Shown: positions 16,861 to 25,967, counted from the first letter of the stretch. The stretch: DNA of 64,000 nt from Candidatus Bathyarchaeota archaeon (GCA_026014485.1 JAOZIE010000002.1:336874-400873), one strand, 5' to 3'. Notes: generated by a model not told the origin, from the sequence alone. Made by a program: numbers and translations.

Positions 16861-17847
16861 GTGAACCCAATGGAATCCCTCAAAAACCAAATCCAGAACT
16901 TCCTCACACAATACGGCACAAACGGCTACCAAATTGCCAAAAAAATAATCCTCACCGACCCCACAATAACCGAACCAATCAAACAGGTTCTGAGCTACTT
17001 CCTTGAAGACTGCTGGGCTAACATACAACACCCTGCCCTCATATCTTTGTCTTGTGAAGCAGTAGGCGGAAAGCGGGAGGCTGCCGACGAGGTAAGTGCA
17101 GGGCTTGTTCTCTTAACAGGAGCTGCAGACATCCACGACGACATAATGGACAAGTCCAAGATAAAAGCGGGAAAACTCACGCCCTTTGGGAAATTCAGCC
17201 AAGACACAGTTCTTCTTGCAGGCGACATTTTACTACTAAAAGCGCTAACTCAGCTGAGCAGAGCAAGCGAGCAATACTCATCGGGCAAAAGGCAGAAAAT
17301 TACCGCTTTGGTCGAGGAAGCATTCGTGGAAATCGGATGCGCCACCGCTAAAGAGCGCCTCTTAAAGGGCAACTTCAACGTTGACCCCAAAGAGTACCTG
17401 ACGATAATTAGGGCTAAAGGCTCCGTTTCAGACCGATTTGCACAAATCGGAGCAACCATCGGAGAAGGAAAAACCAAAGAGGTGCAGGTTTTGGGGCATT
17501 TTGGCAGAACACTAAGCGTGCTAATGACGCTGAGAAACGAATTCTTGGACATGCAAACCCCAGCGGAATTAAAGAACCGAACAAAAAACGAGACGTTGCC
17601 TCTGCCAATTTTATATGCACTGCAAGACAAATCGGTAAGGGAAGAGATAATCGCGCTTTTGAAGAAAGGCGTAACAGTGAAGCGCACAGAATACCTCACA
17701 GAGCTTGTCATGAAAAACAGAGAAGTTCAAAACCTGCAGCGGGAAATGCGCGCAACCGCGGAAAAGGAGATTAACTCGTTAAGTGCTGTTGGAGGAAACA
17801 CTGAACCATTTAAGCTGCTGCTTCAGTTGGCAGTGAAAGACCTCTAG
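16861..17847 (+). CDS. Polyprenyl (GGPP/FPP-like) synthase family protein
   Basis: 328 residues from GTG 16861; ATG 16870 is equally possible. The first Asp-rich motif is seen as DIHDDIMD (residues 90-97), with GGKR-like AVGGKREAA before it. The second Asp-rich motif should be DDxxD, but here the place reads LRNEFLDM (N226, E227, D230), so only the last Asp is kept. Family members make C20/C25 isoprenoid chains for archaeal lipids. The degraded second motif means altered activity or a regulatory subunit. It stands alone, 90 bp after the divergent protease gene. Confidence 0.8.
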   Translation: MNPMESLKNQIQNFLTQYGTNGYQIAKKIILTDPTITEPIKQVLSYFLEDCWANIQHPALISLSCEAVGGKREAADEVSAGLVLLTGAADIHDDIMDKSKIKAGKLTPFGKFSQDTVLLAGDILLLKALTQLSRASEQYSSGKRQKITALVEEAFVEIGCATAKERLLKGNFNVDPKEYLTIIRAKGSVSDRFAQIGATIGEGKTKEVQVLGHFGRTLSVLMTLRNEFLDMQTPAELKNRTKNETLPLPILYALQDKSVREEIIALLKKGVTVKRTEYLTELVMKNREVQNLQREMRATAEKEINSLSAVGGNTEPFKLLLQLAVKDL

Positions 17848-17936
17848 AAGTAATCTATCTAACTGGACTCTGCTGCTTTGTGAAGTTTAAGTTTAATATC
17901 CAGCCATCTTACTAATCTACATTGGAGGATTTTGCT

Positions 17937-18611
17937 TTGAAGGGTCTGAGGAGCTTTCTTGTTATAGGTGAAAGAAACATCTTCGCGGAGCTTAACCAAA
18001 TCCTAGCCATAGCCTATGAAGCCAATAGCATCATGAAAATTATGCTTCAAACAGGGTACAGCGAACAAGCTTTAGCAGAAAATTTTGTTTCCATTCGAGC
18101 TTTGGAGAAAAAATCTGATGACATAGCCTTCAAACTTGGCGAGGACATCACAAGCGGCGCGGTTAGCCCAAACATCATCGATAACCTAATTGAATGTGTA
18201 CACGTAGCCGATGACATTGTTGACCTGTACTATTATCTGTGCAGGGAGGTAAACCGCATTTTCAAGGCAGACCAAACGGGGTTTGCCTTAAACCAAGATG
18301 CAGAGTGGAGTAACCTCTACGATAAGCTTCTTACTCATGCAGGAGAGTCACTGTCTAAAGTGCAGTTGATGCTTTCCAGTAGCAGTGTCCCTGAAATTCT
18401 GCAGTTGCGTAAAGAAATCGAAGCCATAGAAGAGCAAGCTGACGACATCAAAGATTTAGGCTTTGACAACCTCTACAGCGTAGCAAAGCAGATGCATTTT
18501 CTACAGTTTTATCATTACAGCGAGATGCTGCATAAATGCGACGACATCTTAGACTCATGCGAAGACCTCTCCGACCTTATTGTTTCGGTAGTTACATCCA
18601 TCCTCAAGTGA
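17937..18611 (+). CDS. PhoU-like DUF47 protein, partner of PiT transporter
   Basis: 224 residues. The ribosome site GGAGG at 17923-17927 fixes the start at TTG 17937; an earlier TTG at 17922 overlaps that site. The protein is all alpha with heptad-like acid/hydrophobic pattern, for example KKSDDIAFKLGEDI and CVHVADDIVDLYYY, the E/DxxxD metal motifs of PhoU/DUF47 proteins. These proteins usually sit next to PiT phosphate permeases, as here (7 bp before the next gene), and modulate them. The role is by family and context. Confidence 0.83.
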   Translation: MKGLRSFLVIGERNIFAELNQILAIAYEANSIMKIMLQTGYSEQALAENFVSIRALEKKSDDIAFKLGEDITSGAVSPNIIDNLIECVHVADDIVDLYYYLCREVNRIFKADQTGFALNQDAEWSNLYDKLLTHAGESLSKVQLMLSSSSVPEILQLRKEIEAIEEQADDIKDLGFDNLYSVAKQMHFLQFYHYSEMLHKCDDILDSCEDLSDLIVSVVTSILK

Positions 18612-18618
18612 GTTAAGA

Positions 18619-19530
18619 ATGCTTTTCACGGTTGTCCTTGCGGCTTTGACGTTTGCTGCTGTAGCGTTAGTTGCAGGAAACAACTTGTCAGCCTGCGTGG
18701 GCCCCGCCGTCGGCTCAAGAATACTGAGCAAGCAGTTCGGTGCGCTTCTGGGGGCGGTCGGCTTTTCAGCAGGGCTGCTGGTTCAAGGTTCCTTCATGAC
18801 AAGGGCAGTTGGCGTGTTGTTGCCTGACGCATCCTCCGTGTTGCGGTCAGAGGCGTTACTTGTCGCCATCGTCGTTTTCATAATCGCCCACGTTATACGG
18901 GTGCCTATGTCGTTGAATATGTCTCTGGTCGGCATGTTGGCGGGTTTATCAGTGGCAAAATATGGTGTTGCAAACAGCGGCTACCTCTTTGAAGTCGCCG
19001 TGATATGGTTTGCTGCACCGTTAATTGCTTTGGTAATTGCTTTCTGGCTAATCAGATTCTTAAACCGCGGCTGGCCAACTAATTTTTGGCGCCGTCTACA
19101 GACCTACAAGCTGCTGCTTATCGTTCTGTCTTTTTCTTCGGCCTATGTTTTAGGTGCAAACACGCTTGGGTTGATTGTTGCCACAGGAGGCTTCGATGCG
19201 GCATCTGTTTTGGTGGCAGTTGCAGCAATTTTTGTGGGGTCGTTTCTGCTTGGAAGGGGAGCCATTCGGAGGATTTCCGAGGAGTTCTTTTTGATGCGTT
19301 ACGCAAACGCCACTGCAACGCTGGTTACATCAACGTTCCTTGTGGAAATTGCCACGGTCTTCAACATTCCCTTGTCAAACACGCAAACAACAACGGCTGC
19401 TATGTTTGGCACGGGTCTTTCCTACAAAAAGAAGTATGTTTCCTTAAAGCCCTTCTTGACAATCGTGGTAAGTTGGGTAGCAACGCCCATACTAAGCTTC
19501 GCCATCGGATTGGCACTTGGGCGCCTTTGA
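18619..19530 (+). CDS. PiT-family inorganic phosphate transporter
   Basis: 303 residues, about nine hydrophobic helices. The PiT signature GNNLSACVGPAVGSR is near the N-terminus (residues 20-34) and its internal repeat NIPLSNTQTTTAAMFGTG appears in the C-terminal half, as in PitA-type sodium or proton phosphate symporters. It is short for the family (PitA has about 500 residues) but matches compact archaeal members. It forms an operon with the DUF47 protein and is separate from the high-affinity pst operon at 27-31 kb. Confidence 0.87.
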   Translation: MLFTVVLAALTFAAVALVAGNNLSACVGPAVGSRILSKQFGALLGAVGFSAGLLVQGSFMTRAVGVLLPDASSVLRSEALLVAIVVFIIAHVIRVPMSLNMSLVGMLAGLSVAKYGVANSGYLFEVAVIWFAAPLIALVIAFWLIRFLNRGWPTNFWRRLQTYKLLLIVLSFSSAYVLGANTLGLIVATGGFDAASVLVAVAAIFVGSFLLGRGAIRRISEEFFLMRYANATATLVTSTFLVEIATVFNIPLSNTQTTTAAMFGTGLSYKKKYVSLKPFLTIVVSWVATPILSFAIGLALGRL

Positions 19531-19615
19531 GCAGTTACCTTGGAGGTTAAGCGCCAGCGGTTTTTACAAAATTAGGGCTAGAGGGAATTGCGTGTAAAGC
19601 CGTGCTGCTTTTGTG

Positions 19616-19864
19616 TTACTGACAAAGCACCGCATCGGCGCACATGAAGTCCAAGCGAGTAACTCTCACCTTAACATGCTCTCCCGGTTTTGCGCCTACA
19701 ACAAAGATTGAAAAACCCTTGATTTTGGCTATGCCTTCACCGTTTGGACTCACATCTACCACATCAATTTCGTATTCCTTGTCTATGGCAACAGGCAGGT
19801 CATCTAAGCCTCTTACTCGCTTATTTTTTGCGTTTCTTGGGGCACGTTTCTTGGGGCTAAACAG
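19616..19864 (-). CDS. TRAM-domain RNA-binding protein, apparent CTG start
   Basis: 82 residues on the minus strand, not called by ordinary start-codon rules. The frame reads KEYEIDVVDVSPNGEGIAKI and FSIFVVGAKPGEHVKVRVTR, a complete TRAM beta-barrel as in small archaeal RNA chaperones (TRAM0076-like), preceded by a basic tail FSPKKRAPRNAKNKR. TGA TGA stops lie directly upstream, and there is no ATG, GTG or TTG before the conserved region. The first possible codon is CTG at 19864, after AAGAGAG. Related proteins commonly begin MF, which fits CTG-TTT. Non-canonical initiation or a one-base error are the options. Confidence 0.7.
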   Translation of the reverse strand: MFSPKKRAPRNAKNKRVRGLDDLPVAIDKEYEIDVVDVSPNGEGIAKIKGFSIFVVGAKPGEHVKVRVTRLDFMCADAVLCQ

Positions 19865-19868
19865 TCAT

Positions 19869-20081
19869 CAACTCTCTTTCTTTCGAATATTTAACTGGCT
19901 GATAAATAAGCAGTCTTTAGCCTTAAGGGTTGCGTATCAAATAGCCATTTTTTGATGACCCAAAAATTTTTCTGAGCCTGCCCCACTCACAAGAACCCCT
20001 GCAATTCGGTTTCTGCAGAAAGCGCCGGTCTAAATGGTGAAACATTAAAAGAATAACAAAGCTAAAGGATAATGACCTACA
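19869..20081. other. Intergenic region upstream of nitroreductase and TRAM genes
   Basis: Holds the divergent promoters of the TRAM gene (minus) and the nitroreductase gene (plus). No gene or clear dyad is visible. Confidence 0.3.
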
Positions 20082-20702
20082 ATGTCCCAAGTAGATACTC
20101 TCAAACAACGACGCAGCATCAGAAAATTCCAAAAACGCCCTGTTCCTATGGAAATAATACGTCAAATTTTGGAAACAGCCTCGTTTGCGCCGTCTGCACA
20201 TAACGCCCAACCGTGGCGGTTTATAGTTCTAACTGGAAGCCAACAGAAAAGCGGTCTTGCAGAAGCAATGGCAAACGCATGGCGGGAGGAACTGGAAAGG
20301 GACCATATTCCTCAAGGCACACGACAAAAAGCTGTTAGTTGCTCAATTGAACGTTTTACCTCTGCCCCCGCCATTATAGTAGCTTGTTTATCGCTCGAAG
20401 ACATGGACAAGTATCCTGACGCGGAACGCCAATGTATCGAACGTGATTTGGCGGTACAGAGTTTGGCTGCCGCTATTCAGACCCTGCTTTTGGCAGCCCA
20501 CGCAAACAGCTTAGGCACATGCTGGTATTGCGCGCCCCTTTTCTGTAAACAAGCGGTAAGACGTACGCTTGAGATACCTGACACTGTAGAGCCGCAGGCG
20601 CTGATTACTTTGGGGTACCCCGATGAAGCGCCAAAAATGCCTCTGAGGCGCCCGCTCCAAGACTATCTGTACTGTGAGAAGTGGGGTGCACCGTTTAGAT
20701 GA
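20082..20702 (+). CDS. Nitroreductase-family FMN oxidoreductase
   Basis: 206 residues. The flavin-binding N-terminus KQRRSIRKFQKRPV and the substrate/FMN block FAPSAHNAQPWRF (about 38-50) are typical. GTCWYCAPLF and the end block LITLGYPDEAPKMPLRRPL complete the family pattern. Members with AHNAQPW resemble the FMN-binding domain of F420 ligase FbiB, so a link to F420 chemistry is possible but not shown. It stands alone, with no operon partner. Confidence 0.83.
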   Translation: MSQVDTLKQRRSIRKFQKRPVPMEIIRQILETASFAPSAHNAQPWRFIVLTGSQQKSGLAEAMANAWREELERDHIPQGTRQKAVSCSIERFTSAPAIIVACLSLEDMDKYPDAERQCIERDLAVQSLAAAIQTLLLAAHANSLGTCWYCAPLFCKQAVRRTLEIPDTVEPQALITLGYPDEAPKMPLRRPLQDYLYCEKWGAPFR

Positions 20703-20729
20703 ACGTATGTTGACAGCAAGTTCTGGAGT

Positions 20730-22379
20730 TTAGGTAAAAGATAGGATTAAAATTCTGTTTGGTTCAATTCCGACGCTTGCTTCGTTCTGGAACCTGCCTG
20801 AGTCGGAAAGCATCGCGGCTACGCCCTGCGGTGTCAGGGTTGTGTTGAAGTAGGGGGTTGTCCAGCGGAATTCACTAAGCAGAACATATGTTACGTTGCT
20901 TCCTTGGCATCGTGAAATCAACACGTCAATGTCGAAGGTGGGGGTGTAGGAGTCAACTGGCAGCACAGGGTATCCCTGTACAGGGTTATTTTTGTTGTTG
21001 GTTTGCAGATAAAATGTAACCATGCCGCCGCTGAAAAAGTCGAAGGGGCAAAGAAGCATCACTGACTGGTTAGGCTGAATTCTTTGAGCAACGTATTCAA
21101 CGGCTTCCTGAACAGGAATTTGAACTTGGTCTGTGGAAACCAAGTTATAGGCATCCACGCAGCTCACAAAAACGGCTGCCGCGGTGAAAACAATCAAACA
21201 GCACGCAGCTACCTTGACCATTTCTTTTTTTCTGCGGGTGATTGCCTTTTTCTGCCAAACCGTCTTCAGTTTGTCATAAACAAAGTAAACAACGACTGAG
21301 GCAGAGACTGCCAAAACTGGATACAGCGGCATGACATAGCGCCATTGCCTATTCCCAACCAAAGTGAAGGCAACATAGACTACTGTAAACCAGGCTAACA
21401 AGATTTTGTCTTGGGGTTTTCTTCGCCACACCAGCAACCCTAAGCCTGCGAAGCCCAATAGGTATAGGAGCGGGCTGATGGGATGTACGTTTGGATAAGG
21501 CGAAACCATCTCAAACAAGTAATAAACTGGAACAGGAAACCGCATGCTGTACACCGCTCGGCACTGGTCTCCAGCGGAAATCGCGTAAATCCACCGCCCC
21601 AGCGTATCAGGAGCCAAAGCATAGCTCAAAGCAAACCAGGAAAGCCCAATTGCAGCTACAATTACGAGCAGAATCAGGAAATGCTTGAGCCTGCGTTTGA
21701 TGTAGCTGCGCCCAGAAATAAACAAGACTGCAAGCATCACTAAACCCGCAACCAGAATCTGATACTTTACCAGAAAACCTAAGCCTAAAGTTAACCCGCC
21801 TAAGATTAGGTATTTGTTCTCGTCCGTGCGCAGATAGGTTAAGAACAGAAACAAGGAGCCCAGAAAGAAAAACTCCAGCATGGTTTCGATGTACCCAAAC
21901 CGTGAAACCCATACAATACCAGGCATGACACCAAAGAACACAGCGGAGAGCAAAGCAATTTTTGAATCATAAAGGCGATTAGTTAATTCGAACAGGATCC
22001 AAAGGGAAAGAAGCGAGAAAGTCACCGCAACAAGTCGAGCGCTAAGCACGGTTGGTCCTGCAAACACGAAGCATGCCGCGGTTGCCAGGTTGAACATGGG
22101 CGGATAAAACGTGCTTAAAGAAAAGTAATCGGCGAATTGCCCATGAAGAAGCTGCCATGCACCAGAGCAGTGGACAAGTTCGTCCCACCGAACCGAGTTA
22201 TATCCGATATTAAAGAGCAGAAAAAAGCCGAATACACACGTGAAAACTATGAGGGCAACTCTGCTTCGGCTAAGAAGTCGACTCTTAGGGACAAGCGAAG
22301 AGAATGCCAGCCGTAATACCCCGTCTGAGATATCTGGAAGATAGTTATAAAATCTTCCAAAAACGCCCTGACGCTGCAC
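20730..22379 (-). CDS. GT39-like membrane glycosyltransferase (PMT/ArnT superfamily)
   Basis: 549 residues with a GTG start at 22379 and about 11 membrane helices. The first extracellular loop has the acidic signature RWDELVHCSGAW, with the conserved D-E of GT-C glycosyltransferases, and later FGYIETMLEFFFLG. Such enzymes use dolichol-phosphate sugars to modify proteins or lipids on the outside. The acceptor is unknown, though the many secreted sequon-rich proteins nearby are plausible clients. It begins 17 bases after the feoB stop on the same strand, so it may be read through from the iron operon. Confidence 0.8.
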   Translation of the reverse strand: MQRQGVFGRFYNYLPDISDGVLRLAFSSLVPKSRLLSRSRVALIVFTCVFGFFLLFNIGYNSVRWDELVHCSGAWQLLHGQFADYFSLSTFYPPMFNLATAACFVFAGPTVLSARLVAVTFSLLSLWILFELTNRLYDSKIALLSAVFFGVMPGIVWVSRFGYIETMLEFFFLGSLFLFLTYLRTDENKYLILGGLTLGLGFLVKYQILVAGLVMLAVLFISGRSYIKRRLKHFLILLVIVAAIGLSWFALSYALAPDTLGRWIYAISAGDQCRAVYSMRFPVPVYYLFEMVSPYPNVHPISPLLYLLGFAGLGLLVWRRKPQDKILLAWFTVVYVAFTLVGNRQWRYVMPLYPVLAVSASVVVYFVYDKLKTVWQKKAITRRKKEMVKVAACCLIVFTAAAVFVSCVDAYNLVSTDQVQIPVQEAVEYVAQRIQPNQSVMLLCPFDFFSGGMVTFYLQTNNKNNPVQGYPVLPVDSYTPTFDIDVLISRCQGSNVTYVLLSEFRWTTPYFNTTLTPQGVAAMLSDSGRFQNEASVGIEPNRILILSFT

Positions 22380-22396
22380 AAAGTGGAGCCCGTTGG

Positions 22397-24439
22397 TTAC
22401 ATGAAGAGGCTTAGAAGCCTAAACGCTAATCCGCCAACGAGCACTGCTAAAGCGGTATCGATTACGGCAATTCCCAGCGACTTTTTCCAGCCAAACTCCT
22501 TCTTGCAGGCGGCAATCGTGGCTAAGCATGGGATGTATATCAGGACAACCAACGTGAACACAATCATCTGTACAGCGCTTAGCGAGGTCACTCCTAAGCC
22601 GACAGTAGCCAGTGCAGTCGACAGCAGAACCAGTGTTAGTTCTTTGCGTAGAATCCCAAAAATCAGCGGGATAGCAACCACTGCGGGAAGCCCCAGCCAC
22701 CAGGTCATGAGTGGACTTGCAGCGTTCACAAAGTGGGGCATTAACCCTGACAGCGCAAACGCTTCAACGATGATGCTGCCCACTATGATTATGGGGAAGG
22801 CTACGTAAACGAATTCTTTGGTTCGGCTCCACGTTTTGATGACTACCGTCTTAGCTGAGGGCTTCTTGTAGTTAGGCATCTCCATGATTAACCCAACGGG
22901 CTCGCCAGGCAGCACTTTAAAGGCTATTCTGCCTAAACCGAAAACCAAAACCAGATCAAACAGGTAAATCCCAATGACCGCAGGCAACCCCACGTATCTG
23001 CCGACCAAACCAAGAATCACCACCGTTCGGGCAGCACAAGGGATAAGCATAACCACAAATGCGGCTAAGAACCGTTCACGTTTTGTTTCCATAATTCGGC
23101 AGCCGATACATGCGGGTACAGTACAACCGTAACCCAAAAGCAGCGGTATGAAGGCTTTTCCGTGTAAACCGATTTTATGCATGACGTTGTCCATTAGGAA
23201 GGCAGCTCGGGGTAAGTAACCGCTGTCTTCCAGCAACGCCAAAATTACATAGAAAGGCACAATGTAGGGCAACGCAATGGTAATACCTGCCACAACCCCG
23301 CCGATTACGCCGTTCACAAGCAAATCAACGACGACAGACGGCAAAAACGACGCAAACAAGCCAGCGACGCCATCAGAAAACCAAACTAAACCAGAGTTCA
23401 GCCATTCCGAAAGCAGGTTGCCTCCCGCGAAAATTGCCCCAAACACTACAGTGGCTACGCCTGCTAGAATCAGGTATCCAAACACTTTATGTGTGGTTAC
23501 GGAGGCTAGTTTCTGCTCTAAGCTGATTCTCGGTGACGCCTCCACCGTAACTGCTTCCTTGGCTATTTTGCTTGCGAAAGCGTACCGTTCAGCAGCCATA
23601 ATCACAGGCGGGGTTTCGCCGTGAACTGTCTCTAACTCAGAACCTATTTCATCAACGAGTCCCAGCAGGGCGTGCCCATCTTTGTACGCTTCGAGTTTTG
23701 CTATTATGTCGCTGTCTTTTTCCAGCATCTTTATGGCAAGCCATCGAGACGGGTAAATCGCAGGTAACTGCGTAAGCTTGGAGACAACCAACGTTTCGAT
23801 TGCTTCAATATGTTCCTCAATTTCTTTACCGTAAACGACTTCGTGGGCAAGCACTTTGGTTTCGCTTGTAGCTTGCTCAACCACGGCGCTAAGCAACTCG
23901 TTTATACCTGAACCTGTAACCGCTACCGTAGGAACAACCGTAACGCCTAACGTTTCAGAGAGTTTCTGGGTGTCAATACGCAGACCCTTTTTAGCGGCGA
24001 AATCAACCTGATTCAGCGCCATCACAATAGGCACCTCAAGCTCAAGAAGCTGCAACGTCAAGTACAAGTTACGTTCAAGCGCCGATGCATCCACGACATT
24101 TATGATGATGTCAGGTTTCTCGATAGCTAGGTAGTCTCGTGAAACAATTTCTTCCATAGAGTAAGCCGAAAGCGAATATGTCCCGGGCAAGTCAATGACG
24201 CGGATGTTGTAGCCTTCAAAAAATAGGGTTCCTTCGGCGCGCTCCACCGTTTTTCCAGGCCAGTTGCCCGTGACCTGATTTAAGCCTGTGAGTTGGTTGA
24301 ATATGACGCTTTTGCCGACGTTAGCGTTTCCAGCGAGAGCTATTCGTAATTCTTTGCGGGGCACCTTTTTGCTTTGCGCAGCGTTGGAGTTTACTGTGCG
24401 GTTGCTATCCAGAGTTAGCGTTGCTTTGTTGTGCACCAT
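22397..24439 (-). CDS. feoB: Ferrous iron transporter FeoB
   Basis: 680 residues from ATG 24439, placed just after the feoA stop with a GAAGGAT ribosome site. The N-terminal GTPase has G1 GNANVGKS, G3 DLPGTYSL and G4 NQVD. The membrane part has the gate/nucleoside-transport-like repeats, including LLGYGCTVPACIGCRIM, where the Cys pair is characteristic of FeoB. It imports Fe(II) across the membrane in oxygen-poor settings. It is the third gene of a dtxR-feoA-feoB operon. Confidence 0.95.
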   Translation of the reverse strand: MVHNKATLTLDSNRTVNSNAAQSKKVPRKELRIALAGNANVGKSVIFNQLTGLNQVTGNWPGKTVERAEGTLFFEGYNIRVIDLPGTYSLSAYSMEEIVSRDYLAIEKPDIIINVVDASALERNLYLTLQLLELEVPIVMALNQVDFAAKKGLRIDTQKLSETLGVTVVPTVAVTGSGINELLSAVVEQATSETKVLAHEVVYGKEIEEHIEAIETLVVSKLTQLPAIYPSRWLAIKMLEKDSDIIAKLEAYKDGHALLGLVDEIGSELETVHGETPPVIMAAERYAFASKIAKEAVTVEASPRISLEQKLASVTTHKVFGYLILAGVATVVFGAIFAGGNLLSEWLNSGLVWFSDGVAGLFASFLPSVVVDLLVNGVIGGVVAGITIALPYIVPFYVILALLEDSGYLPRAAFLMDNVMHKIGLHGKAFIPLLLGYGCTVPACIGCRIMETKRERFLAAFVVMLIPCAARTVVILGLVGRYVGLPAVIGIYLFDLVLVFGLGRIAFKVLPGEPVGLIMEMPNYKKPSAKTVVIKTWSRTKEFVYVAFPIIIVGSIIVEAFALSGLMPHFVNAASPLMTWWLGLPAVVAIPLIFGILRKELTLVLLSTALATVGLGVTSLSAVQMIVFTLVVLIYIPCLATIAACKKEFGWKKSLGIAVIDTALAVLVGGLAFRLLSLFM

Positions 24440-24443
24440 CAGG

Positions 24444-24746
24444 TTATCCTTCAATGGGCTGTACAAATATCTGTGAAGATAAACCGTAGCCCAAGGCAAG
24501 AGCTACCCCTCTTACTTCAATTTCGATAGGCCCGCGGAAACTGCACTTTCGTTTTAATGTGATTTCGCAGCCTGGAGTTAAACCCATCTCGGAGAGACGA
24601 CGCACTGCACATAACCCTCCTGAGGTGTGGGTTACTATGGCTTTTGAGCCTTCGGGCAGGCTATTCAGCGGAACAGAGCCATCAACGTTTACGGGCGTTT
24701 TCGCTTTGTGGCTGTGGCCGTGTCTGTTTCTTAGCTGCATGGGCAT
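24444..24746 (-). CDS. feoA: FeoA, small SH3-like partner of FeoB
   Basis: 100 residues, with starts possible at 24746 or 24740. The core reads VPLNSLPEGSKAIVTH, then RRLSEMGLTPGCEITLKRK, the FeoA pattern. The SH3-like barrel ends in LGYGLSSQIFVQP. It supports FeoB iron transport. The N-terminus carries a His-rich stretch (RNRHGHSHK) not found in most FeoA proteins, which may bind metal. The gene overlaps the end of the DtxR-type regulator gene by 16 bases. Confidence 0.9.
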   Translation of the reverse strand: MPMQLRNRHGHSHKAKTPVNVDGSVPLNSLPEGSKAIVTHTSGGLCAVRRLSEMGLTPGCEITLKRKCSFRGPIEIEVRGVALALGYGLSSQIFVQPIEG

Positions 24747-25420
24747 CCCTCCGCTTCTTTTCGTAACAAAATGTTTACTGCAACACTCTTATCTATAGTG
24801 CACTCGGTTTTGCCTACGCGAAGAACCATTTGGTCACCGATTCGTTCCAGAACCTTCAACTTTGCTTCCGGCTTGATGTTTTTCTCATCTAACAAATGAA
24901 AATTCACGTGCTCCTCATCTATTATGCAACACACAACGTAGCGTTCGCCCAACTCTGCTTCGGTCAAAGCAATACAGGGTAACTCTTCGATTTTTCCGTC
25001 TTCGGTTGGTATTGGGTTTCCGTGGGGACAAAACTTTGGGTGTCCCAGCTTTTCGTCTAGGAGGGCAGCTACGTTTTTGGTTAAGGCGTGTTCTAGTTTG
25101 CACGCATCTTCATGCACGTTACTCCACTCCGCCTCTAAAACGTCTGTGAGTAAACGTTCGGCGAGTCTGTGCTTTCGGATTATGTCCAGGGCAATTTTTT
25201 CGCCTTTACGGGTGAGCTTTACACCACGGTAGGGTTCGTGGGTTACTAAGCCGAGGTTTTCTAGATGACCTATGGTGTTTGTTATGGAGCCAGGAACAAC
25301 ATGCATGGTTTGGGATAGCTCTTTGGTTTTTGCCATGCCACTTCTTTTTTGGAGTTTGTAGATGGTTTCGAGGTATTCCTCGGCTTCCTGTGACAGTTGT
25401 GTTTCCATTTTGTTTGCCAC
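24731..25420 (-). CDS. DtxR/IdeR-family iron-dependent repressor
   Basis: 229 residues. The GTG start is at 25420; GAGGTGG placement equally supports ATG 25408. The N-terminal winged helix reads EEYLETIYKLQKRSG and VVPGSITNTIGHLENLGLV, then the dimerization/metal region has HRLAERLL, HEDACKLEHAL and CPHGNPIP, the DtxR metal ligands. The C-terminal SH3-like domain follows. It represses iron uptake genes when Fe(II) or Mn(II) is bound. It leads the feo operon and probably controls it through the two palindromes at 25433-25467. Confidence 0.92.
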   Translation of the reverse strand: MANKMETQLSQEAEEYLETIYKLQKRSGMAKTKELSQTMHVVPGSITNTIGHLENLGLVTHEPYRGVKLTRKGEKIALDIIRKHRLAERLLTDVLEAEWSNVHEDACKLEHALTKNVAALLDEKLGHPKFCPHGNPIPTEDGKIEELPCIALTEAELGERYVVCCIIDEEHVNFHLLDEKNIKPEAKLKVLERIGDQMVLRVGKTECTIDKSVAVNILLRKEAEGCPCS

Positions 25421-25432
25421 CTCACGGGTTAT

Positions 25433-25467
25433 TTACGAGCACTCGTAACTTTTACGAGGTCTCGTAA
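25433..25467 (-). promoter_or_regulatory. Two palindromic operators upstream of dtxR-feoAB
   Basis: TTACGAG-CA-CTCGTAA (25433-25448) and TTACGAG-GT-CTCGTAA (25452-25467) have perfect 7-bp arms. Their centres are 19 bp apart, about two helical turns, so two dimers could bind the same face. They lie directly upstream of the regulator start. DtxR-type sites of similar length are known, so autoregulation by this DtxR protein is the simplest reading. Confidence 0.75.
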
Positions 25468-25682
25468 CTTACCTTAGCTGCGCACCTAATAAGCATTTTG
25501 CATACACCACCGCATTTAATGACTCAACAGCCCCTTTCAGCAATTCTGAGCACAAACGACCAAAAATCAAGAACACTACACAAGACAACTTCACTGTACC
25601 ATAAACGCCTACACGCGATTAAACTGAGGGCAAACAAAAACTGAAAAACTTGATGCCCGGCTTGTTAAAGACTTAAACGAGT

Positions 25683-25967
25683 TCACCTCGTTTCAATCGA
25701 AACCCTCTCTTCAGGTAACAAGAATTCTTGAAGCTGTAGCCATTTTGCAAGAAAAACTACACCTTTTTTGGTCGTTGCATATTTGAGCGTATCTGGATGC
25801 ACTTCAATCAGGCATAAGTCTTGAAGTTGCTGCAGGCAATCTTGCAGACAGCTAAAAGACAGGTTCACTTCTTGCATTATCCCAGTTTTGATTTGTGGCG
25901 ATTTACATATCTGAAGTATTTCCGTAAGAATCTGCAAACGGCTTCTTTTCAAGATACAGGTTTGCAT
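25683..25967 (-). CDS. Small archaeal winged-helix regulator (HTH_45-like)
   Basis: 94 residues. RSRLQILTEILQIC and KTGIMQEVNLSFSCLQDCLQQL form helices 1-3 of a winged helix. The wing reads LKYATTKKGVVFLAKW. This layout matches the abundant archaeal HTH_45 (pfam14947) family of transcription factors. The target is unknown. It stands alone, and no dyad was found in the 215 bp between it and the dtxR operators. Confidence 0.75.
   Translation of the reverse strand: MQTCILKRSRLQILTEILQICKSPQIKTGIMQEVNLSFSCLQDCLQQLQDLCLIEVHPDTLKYATTKKGVVFLAKWLQLQEFLLPEERVSIETR

Noticed and set aside
19857-19868. In-frame TAG near the start of the TRAM gene, as a pyrrolysine candidate
   Set aside because: Recounting bases showed that the TAG is out of frame; TGA TGA CTG is what precedes the conserved region. 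TAG is also used widely as a stop in this window.
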